Part shown: piece by piece, positions 1-5,990 of the stretch
Layout of the letters: every line of letters starts with the position of its first letter
How positions within the stretch are numbered: the first letter of the stretch is position 1
Assembly: GCF_001298525.1 (NCBI RefSeq)
Contig: NZ_CP012678.1
Span: forward strand, 2,294,001-2,358,000
Reading direction: 5' to 3'
Source: Psychrobacter urativorans
GTDB lineage: Bacteria; Pseudomonadota; Gammaproteobacteria; Pseudomonadales; Moraxellaceae
Length of the DNA stretch: 64,000 nt
Position numbers and translations under genes: made by a program
The notes under the pieces: generated by a model
What the model was told of the DNA's origin: nothing
Databases searched by the model: none
The model's input: the letters and a program-made list of their open reading frames with translations, nothing else

Positions 1-167
1 TGACTGATTTCTATCGTTACTTTGGATGAAAATAAACACTCTGGATTTTGGCAAGCGGCTACCAGTTGCTTGGTTAATGCGCTGAATGTAACGTGTCCTT
101 TGGTGCGCATTCTGCCATTGCAGTGTGGGCAGTTTATATATGCTGACGGTCTAGTAGGGCTTGCCAT
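1..167 (-). CDS. ogr: Ogr/Delta-like phage late-gene activator (3' part outside window)
   Basis: Reading the minus strand from an ATG at 167 gives 55 codons without a stop before the window ends. The protein has Cys at 13, 16, 39 and 44, i.e. C-x2-C-x22-C-x4-C. This is the zinc-binding spacing of P2 Ogr and P4 Delta, including the CQN-x-x-C end. That family activates P2-type late promoters by contacting RNA polymerase. A GGAG ribosome site lies 6 nt before the ATG, and the gene upstream ends 19 nt away, so it belongs to the operon starting at 637. In P2 the gene lies beside D and attP; here it is in the control region. The C-terminus is not visible. Confidence 0.85.
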   Translation of the reverse strand, partial: MASPTRPSAYINCPHCNGRMRTKGHVTFSALTKQLVAACQNPECLFSSKVTIEIS

Positions 168-186
168 GAGGTCTCCAGTTAGATAC

Positions 187-441
187 TTAATTAACGGTGA
201 ATTTACCGCCAGGAAAATGGTAATTCACAGTTGGTATGATTATTTGCTGTGGCTTAAACTGATTTTGACGATGGTTGATAATGACTTGCTCAGACATTTC
301 TGATACGAATAGGCGTACCGCAGTGGCTTGCTGCCCAATATCCCGCAACCTCATGGCTTCTAAAAAGGCATCTAGCTCTTTTTGATTCATGTAGCCGTAT
401 AGGCGATGGTCGCGGACGTTGTCCCAGTTTTTATGTGACAT
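187..441 (-). CDS. Small prophage protein, unknown function
   Basis: An 84-residue protein I do not recognise. The start at 441 is chosen over 528 because GAGGAG lies just upstream and because it leaves only an 11-bp overlap with the preceding RHH gene. The central part (KELDAFLEAMRLR) looks helical. It is the middle gene of a three-gene operon (RHH protein, this, Ogr-like) transcribed away from the repressor, so an early or control role is likely but unproven. Confidence 0.6.
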   Translation of the reverse strand: MSHKNWDNVRDHRLYGYMNQKELDAFLEAMRLRDIGQQATAVRLFVSEMSEQVIINHRQNQFKPQQIIIPTVNYHFPGGKFTVN

Positions 442-637
442 TGTTCTTCTCCTCGGTTTCAGCTTCAGGGTTAATAAGTGTTTTGAACTTTGCCATATAC
501 TCAGCGTCGTCCTGCTGGTAATGATCAATGATTTCAGTCACTAAATGCTGTAGCTGCTGTCCCGAATGGAGCGCTTTGAATCGTAAATATTTGTGCTTAT
601 CTTCAGGAATGCGCACAGATAAAGTGGATTTAGACAT
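431..637 (-). CDS. Ribbon-helix-helix (Arc/CopG-type) DNA-binding protein
   Basis: 68 residues. The N-terminus MSKSTLSVRIPEDKHKYLRF has the alternating polar/hydrophobic strand typical of RHH regulators, followed by two predicted helices and a charged tail. A GGAG site precedes the ATG. It is the first gene transcribed divergently from the XRE repressor, the position of cox in P2, so it may be the lytic-side regulator. An antitoxin-type autoregulator is the alternative. Function is inferred from fold and place only. Confidence 0.6.
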   Translation of the reverse strand: MSKSTLSVRIPEDKHKYLRFKALHSGQQLQHLVTEIIDHYQQDDAEYMAKFKTLINPEAETEEKNNVT

Positions 638-768
638 CGTGGTGTCTCCGAATAGTTATTAATGGATAATGCGTTTTTATGTTAGATTGCTAACTATCTA
701 GCAAGTTGACTAACAAATAGAATTATGACTTATCAAAATTGATAAGTCAATGTTATAAGGTTATCAAT
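638..768. promoter_or_regulatory. Divergent control region of the lysogeny switch
   Basis: Lies between the RHH gene (minus) and the XRE repressor (plus). It holds a palindrome at 727-748 with arms GACTTATCAA and TTGATAAGTC around a 2-nt centre. Further left (about 680-716) GTTAG and CTAAC motifs recur as an imperfect inverted repeat. These are good operator candidates for the repressor and for the divergent early gene. AAGG at 757-760 is the repressor ribosome site. Confidence 0.6.
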
Positions 769-1110
769 ATGAATAATAGCTCTCTCGAATTGATTTTACG
801 TATTGGCATTCGTCTAACTGTCGAGCGTCAACGGTTAAATTTTACTCAGAAACATGTGTATAACGCTTTGGGTCTAGGTGCTGCAACGTTGTCGCGTTAT
901 GAGAACGGACATGCTGCTCCTGATATGCTGCAAGCGCATGCGTTTGCAGCGCTCGGTTATGATATGCACTATGTATTAACTGGTCAGCGTATTGGTGAGT
1001 CGGCATCTGACTTGACTGAAAATGAAAGAACATGGCTTGAGCTATACCGTCAAGCTAATGATCCAAAGATGTTAATGAGATTGGTAAGAGCATTTATCGC
1101 TGCTGAATAG
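769..1110 (+). CDS. XRE-family (C-like) prophage repressor
   Basis: 113 residues when started at the ATG at 769 (AAGG 8 nt upstream); an upstream TTG at 739 lies inside the operator palindrome and is rejected. Residues about 8-65 form a helix-turn-helix of the XRE class (RLTVERQRLNFTQKHVYNAL, then ATLSRYENG with the usual S-x-x-E-N-G). The C-terminal tail is helical. There is no S24 protease domain, so like P2 C it is probably not cleaved in the SOS response. It is expected to repress early promoters and keep the prophage silent. Confidence 0.85.
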   Translation: MNNSSLELILRIGIRLTVERQRLNFTQKHVYNALGLGAATLSRYENGHAAPDMLQAHAFAALGYDMHYVLTGQRIGESASDLTENERTWLELYRQANDPKMLMRLVRAFIAAE

Positions 1111-1114
1111 ATAA

Positions 1115-1145
1115 AAAAAAGACCGCCATTGCTGACGGTCTTTTT
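1115..1145. terminator. Bidirectional terminator after the repressor
   Basis: AAAGACCG and CGGTCTTT arms around a loop of about 10 nt, with A-run before and T-run after. It separates the repressor from the convergent operon ending at 1169. Confidence 0.85.
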
Positions 1146-1168
1146 ACAGATTAGTTGGGATTTAAAAT

Positions 1169-1393
1169 TTACTCAGACAGCTTATAAAACCTTGCTGATG
1201 CTATATCAGTTACACTCGCAATATCTTTAAAAATTTGCTGCAAATGCTCAGGGGTGATGGGGTTGCTGTGGCTACTTGTACTACAAAGCTTAGCTAATGT
1301 TTCTGCATAGCAATGGATGCGATATAGTTCGTCTGCAACGGTTTTATTGTTATTGGTACTCATATTACTATCCGTTGTGATATGATTAGACAT
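1169..1393 (-). CDS. Small prophage protein, unknown
   Basis: 74 residues, not recognised. Asn/Thr-rich N-terminus, then a helical core (ADELYRIHCYAETLAKLC). Last gene of a four-gene minus-strand operon (from 1951) in which each start overlaps the previous stop by about 8-17 nt, which supports translation. AGGAA lies about 10 nt before the start; an internal ATG 10 codons later is also possible. Confidence 0.5.
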   Translation of the reverse strand: MSNHITTDSNMSTNNNKTVADELYRIHCYAETLAKLCSTSSHSNPITPEHLQQIFKDIASVTDIASARFYKLSE

Positions 1394-1592
1394 ACTGATT
1401 AATTCCTAAAGTTGATTGATTAAAAGAGTTAACTTTAATGAAATTAACAGTGGTTTTTCGAAAGGCAGATACTTCTTGGCGGGGGTTCTCTGCCTTTTTT
1501 ATTGCCTGCAATAATTGCAAGTGGCGATTTAGTAGCTGCTGACCACGCAGGTAAGTATTAATCACTTGAGTAGTGCAGGGGTTATTTTTCAT
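1386..1592 (-). CDS. Small prophage protein, unknown
   Basis: 68 residues, not recognised. The first half is helical and basic (LRGQQLLNRHLQLLQAIKKA). It overlaps the genes on both sides by 8-11 nt within the early operon, and AAGGAA precedes the ATG. Confidence 0.5.
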   Translation of the reverse strand: MKNNPCTTQVINTYLRGQQLLNRHLQLLQAIKKAENPRQEVSAFRKTTVNFIKVNSFNQSTLGINQYV

Positions 1593-1797
1593 CTTTTAGT
1601 ATTCCTTGCAGATATTCGATAAGGTTTGGAATTTCATCGCTTGGAATAACAATGCTGGTAGTTTGCTCCATAGTTTCGTCCCAACGAATTTGCCTTTGCA
1701 TATTTACACCTAAGTAGATGCCGTGACCTAAATCTCTCATATTTAAGGTTTCTTCTATACGGTGACGCTTGCTGATATATTTATACCTTTTTTCCAT
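1582..1797 (-). CDS. Small prophage protein, unknown
   Basis: 71 residues from the ATG at 1797, preferred because AAGGAG lies 7 nt upstream. The start overlaps the end of the Arc-like gene by 17 nt. A middle strand (GHGIYLGVNMQRQIRWDE) and an acidic helical C-terminus are visible. No family recognised. Confidence 0.55.
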   Translation of the reverse strand: MEKRYKYISKRHRIEETLNMRDLGHGIYLGVNMQRQIRWDETMEQTTSIVIPSDEIPNLIEYLQGILKDEK

Positions 1798-1951
1798 TTT
1801 GACTCTCCTTCTGTTGTGTAAGCATAGCTTGCTCAAGTTGATAATTAACTTCTCCATTCAATGTTCGTTTGTTTATTTCTGCTTGCTTTTTAATCCATTC
1901 ATGCAATGAAGGGTCAAGAAAGCGTATCTTCATTTGGGGTTGCATCGACAT
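1781..1951 (-). CDS. Arc/Mnt-like RHH repressor (56 aa)
   Basis: Short minus-strand gene starting at ATG 1951 with AAGGAG 6 nt upstream and stopping at 1781. The product reads MKIRFLDPSLHEWIKKQAEI followed by NKRTLNGEVNYQLEQAM. This is the Arc/Mnt pattern: a beta strand binding operator DNA, then two helices with N-R-S/T-x-N-x-E. It heads the early operon and faces the second Arc-like gene at 2064 across a perfect palindrome, so the two probably share an operator. Confidence 0.75.
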   Translation of the reverse strand: MSMQPQMKIRFLDPSLHEWIKKQAEINKRTLNGEVNYQLEQAMLTQQKESQNGKKV

Positions 1952-1991
1952 AAATACTCCTTAGTGAACCACCGTAGTCCATTTATATAAT

Positions 1992-2010
1992 TTAAACCAC
2001 GGTGGTTTAA
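1992..2010. promoter_or_regulatory. 19-bp perfect palindrome, Arc-type operator candidate
   Basis: Arms TTAAACCAC and GTGGTTTAA around a single G. A partial copy (GAACCACCG) lies at about 1966-1974. It sits between the two divergent Arc-like genes and is probably bound by one or both. No footprint is known; the role is inferred from symmetry and position. Confidence 0.65.
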
Positions 2011-2063
2011 TTGTCAACCTATTTTGAATAACGTATCATTGATCTATTTTAAGGTGACGAGCC

Positions 2064-2354
2064 ATGAGCAGAGATTACCCACAGTATAAACTTCGGATGT
2101 CTCCTGAGCTAAAAGACTCTATTAATGAGTTGGCAGAAAAAAACAAAAGATCTATGAATGCAGAAATTGTTGCTCGTTTAGAGGAAAGTCTTAAGCTGGA
2201 AACTCACCCACACAAGATACCAATGGATGTGAGAGCAGCGGATGATTGGATTGAGAAGTCAGGACTGACGCCTGAACAGATGGGTGAGGTGATGAAACAG
2301 CTAGCGTTTGAGCGTATTGCGCAAATTATTGATAATAAAAGTAATGATAAATAA
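2064..2354 (+). CDS. Arc-family RHH DNA-binding protein
   Basis: 96 residues. The N-terminal half matches Arc: YPQYKLRMSPELKDSINELA then NKRSMNAEIVARLEESL. The C-terminal 45 residues (DDWIEKSGLTPEQMGEVMKQ) are an extra helical region seen in longer phage Arc-type proteins. AAGG lies about 10 nt before the ATG. It is divergent from the 56-aa Arc-like gene and upstream of the secreted protein and lipoprotein, so it may control this cargo as well as itself. Confidence 0.75.
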   Translation: MSRDYPQYKLRMSPELKDSINELAEKNKRSMNAEIVARLEESLKLETHPHKIPMDVRAADDWIEKSGLTPEQMGEVMKQLAFERIAQIIDNKSNDK

Positions 2355-2389
2355 TGTGTAATCTTCAACTAAACCTAAGGATAAGCTCT

Positions 2390-2563
2390 ATGAATTATTG
2401 GTCAGCGTTTTTTATATCTATGTTAATGATGTCGCCAGTCATTGCCGCCAATGCTCAAAACTACCCGTGCTCTAAGAGTATGGGCGGCGTGTCGCATTGT
2501 CAAAACGGTAAATTTGTCTGTAATAACGGAAAGATTAGTCAATCAAAAAAAGTGTGTCGTTAG
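2390..2563 (+). CDS. Small secreted Cys-containing protein
   Basis: 57 residues from the ATG at 2390 (AAGGA 8 nt upstream). A signal peptide (about residues 1-22, ending PVIAANA) is followed by a mature peptide of about 35 residues with four Cys (PCSKSMGGVSHCQNGKFVCN ... VC) that could form two disulfides in the periplasm. No family recognised. It is followed 2 nt later by a lipoprotein gene, suggesting a two-component envelope cargo, perhaps lysogenic conversion. Confidence 0.6.
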   Translation: MNYWSAFFISMLMMSPVIAANAQNYPCSKSMGGVSHCQNGKFVCNNGKISQSKKVCR

Positions 2564-2565
2564 AT

Positions 2566-3087
2566 ATGACTACATTCAAATTATTCTTTATTAGCGGAAT
2601 ACTCGCATTTGCATTGATTGGGTGTAACAAGCCGGAGCCGCAAGTCATAGATATGGATGAAGTCGCTGCTGAAGCTGGACTGTCTAAGGATGATTACACC
2701 GTACATGAGAATGGCGCGATAGAGGTTCACTCAAAGGTTGAGGCTGATAATAGTAATAATAGACCGTTAGCTACGCATGGTGATAATTGGCATTATGTAA
2801 TTACTAATGGTCTGCTAGTTGCTGATGACTATGCTACTAAAAATAATCCGTCTGCTATATTCTCTATTAAAAGTCCAAGCGTTAACTTGATTAAACAATA
2901 CGGTGGTAAATATGAGGGTAAATATTTATTAACTATTGTAAATGATAACGACGGTGATATAAGTTTTGCACAACTGCTGCCATTATTTGATATCAATGAA
3001 TCATCTGATAGTTTAGAAGATAAGTTAAATAGTGATACTCCGCTTTGGGAAGTTACCCTTGCTAAATATAATGGACGTGAATTTTAG
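2566..3087 (+). CDS. Prophage-encoded lipoprotein, unknown
   Basis: 173 residues from ATG 2566 (a GTG at 2554 is the alternative). A type II signal peptide ends in the lipobox ALIGC, giving a lipidated Cys near residue 19. The mature part is acidic with strand-rich stretches and no family I recognise. Coupling to the Cys-rich peptide gene upstream is tight. Phage-borne lipoproteins often alter surface receptors or block superinfection; here that is only a guess from context. Confidence 0.65.
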   Translation: MTTFKLFFISGILAFALIGCNKPEPQVIDMDEVAAEAGLSKDDYTVHENGAIEVHSKVEADNSNNRPLATHGDNWHYVITNGLLVADDYATKNNPSAIFSIKSPSVNLIKQYGGKYEGKYLLTIVNDNDGDISFAQLLPLFDINESSDSLEDKLNSDTPLWEVTLAKYNGREF

Positions 3088-3096
3088 TTGATTACT

Positions 3097-3219
3097 ATGA
3101 GTATAGAATATGACAGATGGATGTTAATTTGGCTGGAGCACTTCTTTAAACATGCCACGCCAGTGATTATATTACCACTGGGATGGTGCGTGTATCGTGA
3201 GCCGGTAGACTGGGATTAG
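3097..3219 (+). CDS. Possible 40-aa protein
   Basis: ATG-to-TAG frame encoding MSIEYDRWMLIWLEHFF and continuing to 40 residues, with a hydrophobic stretch (PVIILPLGWCV). No convincing ribosome site is visible, so it may not be translated. Confidence 0.25.
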   Translation: MSIEYDRWMLIWLEHFFKHATPVIILPLGWCVYREPVDWD

Positions 3220-3274
3220 ACTATTATTAAGCACCGACAACGTGAGAAAATCTTTTGATAGCTAAGGATAAAGT

Positions 3275-3760
3275 ATGAAACCGACGTTCAAAGATTTATT
3301 AGATAGTGAAGATTATAATTCATTAAAAGGTATCAACATTATTTACACTGGTTTATTAGTATTTAATAATTATAATAATCATGAAGGATTTTGGAATTCT
3401 ATCTATAAGGGTTTAGATATTGATAATGAGCAGTTAGGCTTTCAAAAGCGTAAAGGCGCAAATAACTTGTGGTATGTTAGATGTCAAGCCGACAGCAAAC
3501 TACAAGCTTATAAAGAAATAATGAATTATTTGACAGAATTATTTAAAAATAAAAGTGTAAAAAATATTAGTCTTTCTTTGCAAGTTAGTTTGGCGCACTT
3601 CAGCCATAAGGAGCCGGGAAGATTCCTCAGTGACCCGATTGATTATAATTATATAGATCATCTCGAAGTTCAAACTTCAAGTCTTTTTAAAGATTCCCTA
3701 GAACCTGTGGAACCTTACTTCGGTGTTTGGGACGGCAAGAGTTGGTCAGTATCACCTTAG
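3275..3760 (+). CDS. Hypothetical prophage cargo protein
   Basis: 161 residues, soluble, not recognised. AAGGA lies upstream of the ATG and a strong terminator follows, so it is probably expressed from its own or the upstream transcript. Aromatic-rich, with an apparent alpha/beta arrangement and the ending GVWDGKSWSV. AT-rich codon use like its cargo neighbours suggests recent acquisition. Confidence 0.6.
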   Translation: MKPTFKDLLDSEDYNSLKGINIIYTGLLVFNNYNNHEGFWNSIYKGLDIDNEQLGFQKRKGANNLWYVRCQADSKLQAYKEIMNYLTELFKNKSVKNISLSLQVSLAHFSHKEPGRFLSDPIDYNYIDHLEVQTSSLFKDSLEPVEPYFGVWDGKSWSVSP

Positions 3761-3777
3761 ACTTTGAGTTAGTAAAC

Positions 3778-3809
3778 AAAAAGCCCCACTATAAATAGTA
3801 GGGCTTTTT
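3778..3809. terminator. Terminator after the cargo gene
   Basis: AAAAAGCCC and GGGCTTTTT arms, with ACT/AGT extending the stem. It works in both directions, so it is also the first strong stop for late transcripts coming from D on the minus strand. Confidence 0.85.
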
Positions 3810-3827
3810 ATTCATTCAAATTAGGTC

Positions 3828-3901
3828 GCTTGGGGCTGAAATACACACCACGATATGTGTCCGCCTTATTCGTGCATAGCCTTATATCGGCGCTCCCAAG
3901 C
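3828..3901 (+). ncRNA. Candidate structured RNA
   Basis: A 74-nt segment closed by GCTTGGG and CCCAAGC. Inside are a hairpin with ACACA/TGTGT arms (about 3843-3860) and a CCGCC/GGCG pairing (about 3861-3892), giving a possible three-way junction. It lies between a terminator and the next gene. It lacks a T-loop and an anticodon arm, so it is not a tRNA. It could be a small RNA or the 5' leader of the gene at 3956. Strand and transcription are inferred. Confidence 0.4.
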
Positions 3902-3955
3902 AAGTGTTATTATAACTTATTTAGCAAAAATATGTTTACATCATGGAGATAAAGA

Positions 3956-4531
3956 ATGGATCCTTTTGCATTTGCCACGATAGTTGGGTTACTTGCCACT
4001 TTTACTGCTGGTAGAGAAGGTAAAAAAGATATAGAAAGCTTTAAGCAGTGGTTGAGTGAAAATAATCACAGCAATATGATTACCATTATTGAAAGTAATG
4101 CTAGTTTACAACAAGACCTTACTTCTTTTATGAACCAAAATCACGAACAGGTCATGGCTCAATTATCCACTTTAAACGACCTTATGATGTCTCTGGCAAG
4201 TCATATGCAGGGTTTGGGTAGCATTGCGTCAAGGTTTGATTTTAATAATGGCTTATCAGATCAGGCTATTGACGTGTTAAGACAGTTCGTTAAATCAGAT
4301 AGTGTTGAGATGCGTCACTTACAAACTTGGAGTTATGAGGGGGCAGATAATATTTACTATCTTGATAATTCAGCGGTTGTTTATAGTGAGCCAAGGTTTA
4401 TTGAGACAGATGTAGATAGCCTGGTTAATGCTAGTTTAATCACTTTAACCAGAGGATCAAAGGGAGGTGCTATATATAAAATCACTCGTCAAGCCGTTCG
4501 TTTTATAGATGCCATTGATAACAATCAATGA
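3956..4531 (+). CDS. Hypothetical prophage protein with N-terminal hydrophobic segment
   Basis: 191 residues. The N-terminus (FAFATIVGLLATFTAG) may anchor in the membrane. Helical, amphipathic segments follow to about residue 85 (SFKQWLSENNHSNMITIIES and onwards). The C-terminal third has a winged-helix look (VDSLVNASLITLTRGSKGG). GGAG precedes the ATG. It ends 2 nt from the stop of gene D on the other strand. No family recognised; an accessory, possibly defence, role is speculation. Confidence 0.6.
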   Translation: MDPFAFATIVGLLATFTAGREGKKDIESFKQWLSENNHSNMITIIESNASLQQDLTSFMNQNHEQVMAQLSTLNDLMMSLASHMQGLGSIASRFDFNNGLSDQAIDVLRQFVKSDSVEMRHLQTWSYEGADNIYYLDNSAVVYSEPRFIETDVDSLVNASLITLTRGSKGGAIYKITRQAVRFIDAIDNNQ

Positions 4532-4533
4532 GT

Positions 4534-5553
4534 TTATTTAATCGAAGCCACTAAGTCCATCTGCGTCGTCAATCCGCCTGACTTACTATAGTCATGCGTT
4601 GCCTTGTCTACCGTCCATTTTAGTTTGTCAATCTCTGCTTTAAATCCTTGCAATATAATAGGGCTTTCCGTGGTAACAGCGGGGTAGGCGTAGGCAGTGT
4701 TGATGCTAAACTTTGCTTGTTCGTCCTCAATGCGTTTCATCTCGGCATTAGCGGCTGCTGCCGCTGCCTCTTTGCTTTTATACGCGCCCTTTAGCCTTTT
4801 GGTTTTGGTGTTGGGGTCATCGCCACCACCGCGCTTCTCTACGTTGCCTGCGGTTGCTGTTTTCTTGGTGGCTTTGCCTGTATCTTGGTATCGAGCTGAC
4901 ACACCCGTATAGTCGCCCTGTCTGTCCTCTACACTGAAACGATAGGAATCGCCTGTCTGCCTAGTGATAAGAGTCAAGTTAAGTGGATGACCACTGGCGC
5001 TGACATTGCTGTTGGCGGTAAATATGAGTAGCTTACCGTGCTTGATATTGACCACCGCGCCATATTGGTGGCAAAGTCTGGTCAATAGATTGATATCTGA
5101 CTCGTCCGTCTGGTCTACATGACCGACATCTATATTTGCCAGCTCTGGCTTGATGGATAACTCTAGCTGTTGGCGTTTGGCGACAGCGTCTGCAATCTTG
5201 CCCAGTGTGACATTGTGATAGGACTGGCTGCGACCTTCTTTTAATGATGACTTAAAGTCAGCAGATTTGGCTTTGATGGTTATCGTGTCCGGTGACCCGC
5301 TCCATTCGCAGCTATCCACGACATAAGTGCCCATATCATGTACACCCGCATCCACAAAACCCATCCAACATTGTAACTTGACCCCGCGCTTGGGTAGTGC
5401 CAGTGCACCATCATGGTCATCTAGTGTGATGGATAGCTCGTCCGCATCCATGCTCTTATTATCTGTAACGGATAGGGTCATGAGCCTTGCCATAACGTTA
5501 TCACTTAGCGGCTTATCATCAGCGGTTAGCTTGAGTATAGGTGTTCGTAACAT
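4534..5553 (-). CDS. D: Late control protein D / tail hub (P2 gpD)
   Basis: 339 residues, the usual gpD length. It matches the gpD family in its N-terminal region (PILKLTADDKPLSDNVMARL), the DADELSITLDD stretch and the C-terminal basic part. In P2-type phages gpD is the baseplate hub, equivalent to gp27, joining the spike V to the tail tube. It is last in the T-U-D order, as in P2. Convergent with the cargo gene at 3956-4531, with no terminator between. Confidence 0.9.
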   Translation of the reverse strand: MLRTPILKLTADDKPLSDNVMARLMTLSVTDNKSMDADELSITLDDHDGALALPKRGVKLQCWMGFVDAGVHDMGTYVVDSCEWSGSPDTITIKAKSADFKSSLKEGRSQSYHNVTLGKIADAVAKRQQLELSIKPELANIDVGHVDQTDESDINLLTRLCHQYGAVVNIKHGKLLIFTANSNVSASGHPLNLTLITRQTGDSYRFSVEDRQGDYTGVSARYQDTGKATKKTATAGNVEKRGGGDDPNTKTKRLKGAYKSKEAAAAAANAEMKRIEDEQAKFSINTAYAYPAVTTESPIILQGFKAEIDKLKWTVDKATHDYSKSGGLTTQMDLVASIK

Positions 5554-5555
5554 GG

Positions 5556-5990
5556 TTAGACTGCCTGTGCTGTGGGGGTTGATTCGACTACCTTATCGGT
5601 TTGGATACGATCGTCATCGACACGCATTAATTTCATGGTGCCATCAATCTTGCGTGCTACACCGCTATTGGTGATGTGACTGCGTGTCTCATCAAGCGAT
5701 GTGATGGCAAATACGCCATAGATATAGCCACTGCCATCAATGAGTACGTAGCCACTGCCACTGTCTGCCATCTCTGACAAGTCGTCAATGGATTGGCGAT
5801 TGCCAAAGCCGTGCGATTGATAAATCATAAAGGGGATAGTGATGGTCTCCTCACCAGCACCGGTAAACTGATGCTGGTCACGCCCTTGAGCAATAGAGTT
5901 GCTGCCATACGACCACGACCGGCTGCGCTGTATCTCGGCAAAGGTCATGGTATCTACGTTAAAGACAAACTGTCCGAGCGATAAAATCAT
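5556..5990 (-). CDS. U: Tail protein U (P2 gpU)
   Basis: 144 residues from the ATG that overlaps the T stop as ATGA; an ATG two codons earlier also exists. The sequence (GQFVFNVDTMTFAEIQRSRS then an RSxxWSYGSN-like turn) matches the gpU family, a tail terminator/baseplate component. It sits between T and D as in P2. Confidence 0.9.
   Translation of the reverse strand: MILSLGQFVFNVDTMTFAEIQRSRSWSYGSNSIAQGRDQHQFTGAGEETITIPFMIYQSHGFGNRQSIDDLSEMADSGSGYVLIDGSGYIYGVFAITSLDETRSHITNSGVARKIDGTMKLMRVDDDRIQTDKVVESTPTAQAV

Noticed and set aside
22..303. 93-codon plus-strand frame at the left edge
   Set aside because: It lies opposite the Ogr-like gene and the gene at 187-441, both of which have ribosome sites and better coding character.
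3828..3901. Retron or tRNA at the structured element
   Set aside because: No reverse transcriptase gene is nearby and no T-loop or anticodon arm is present.
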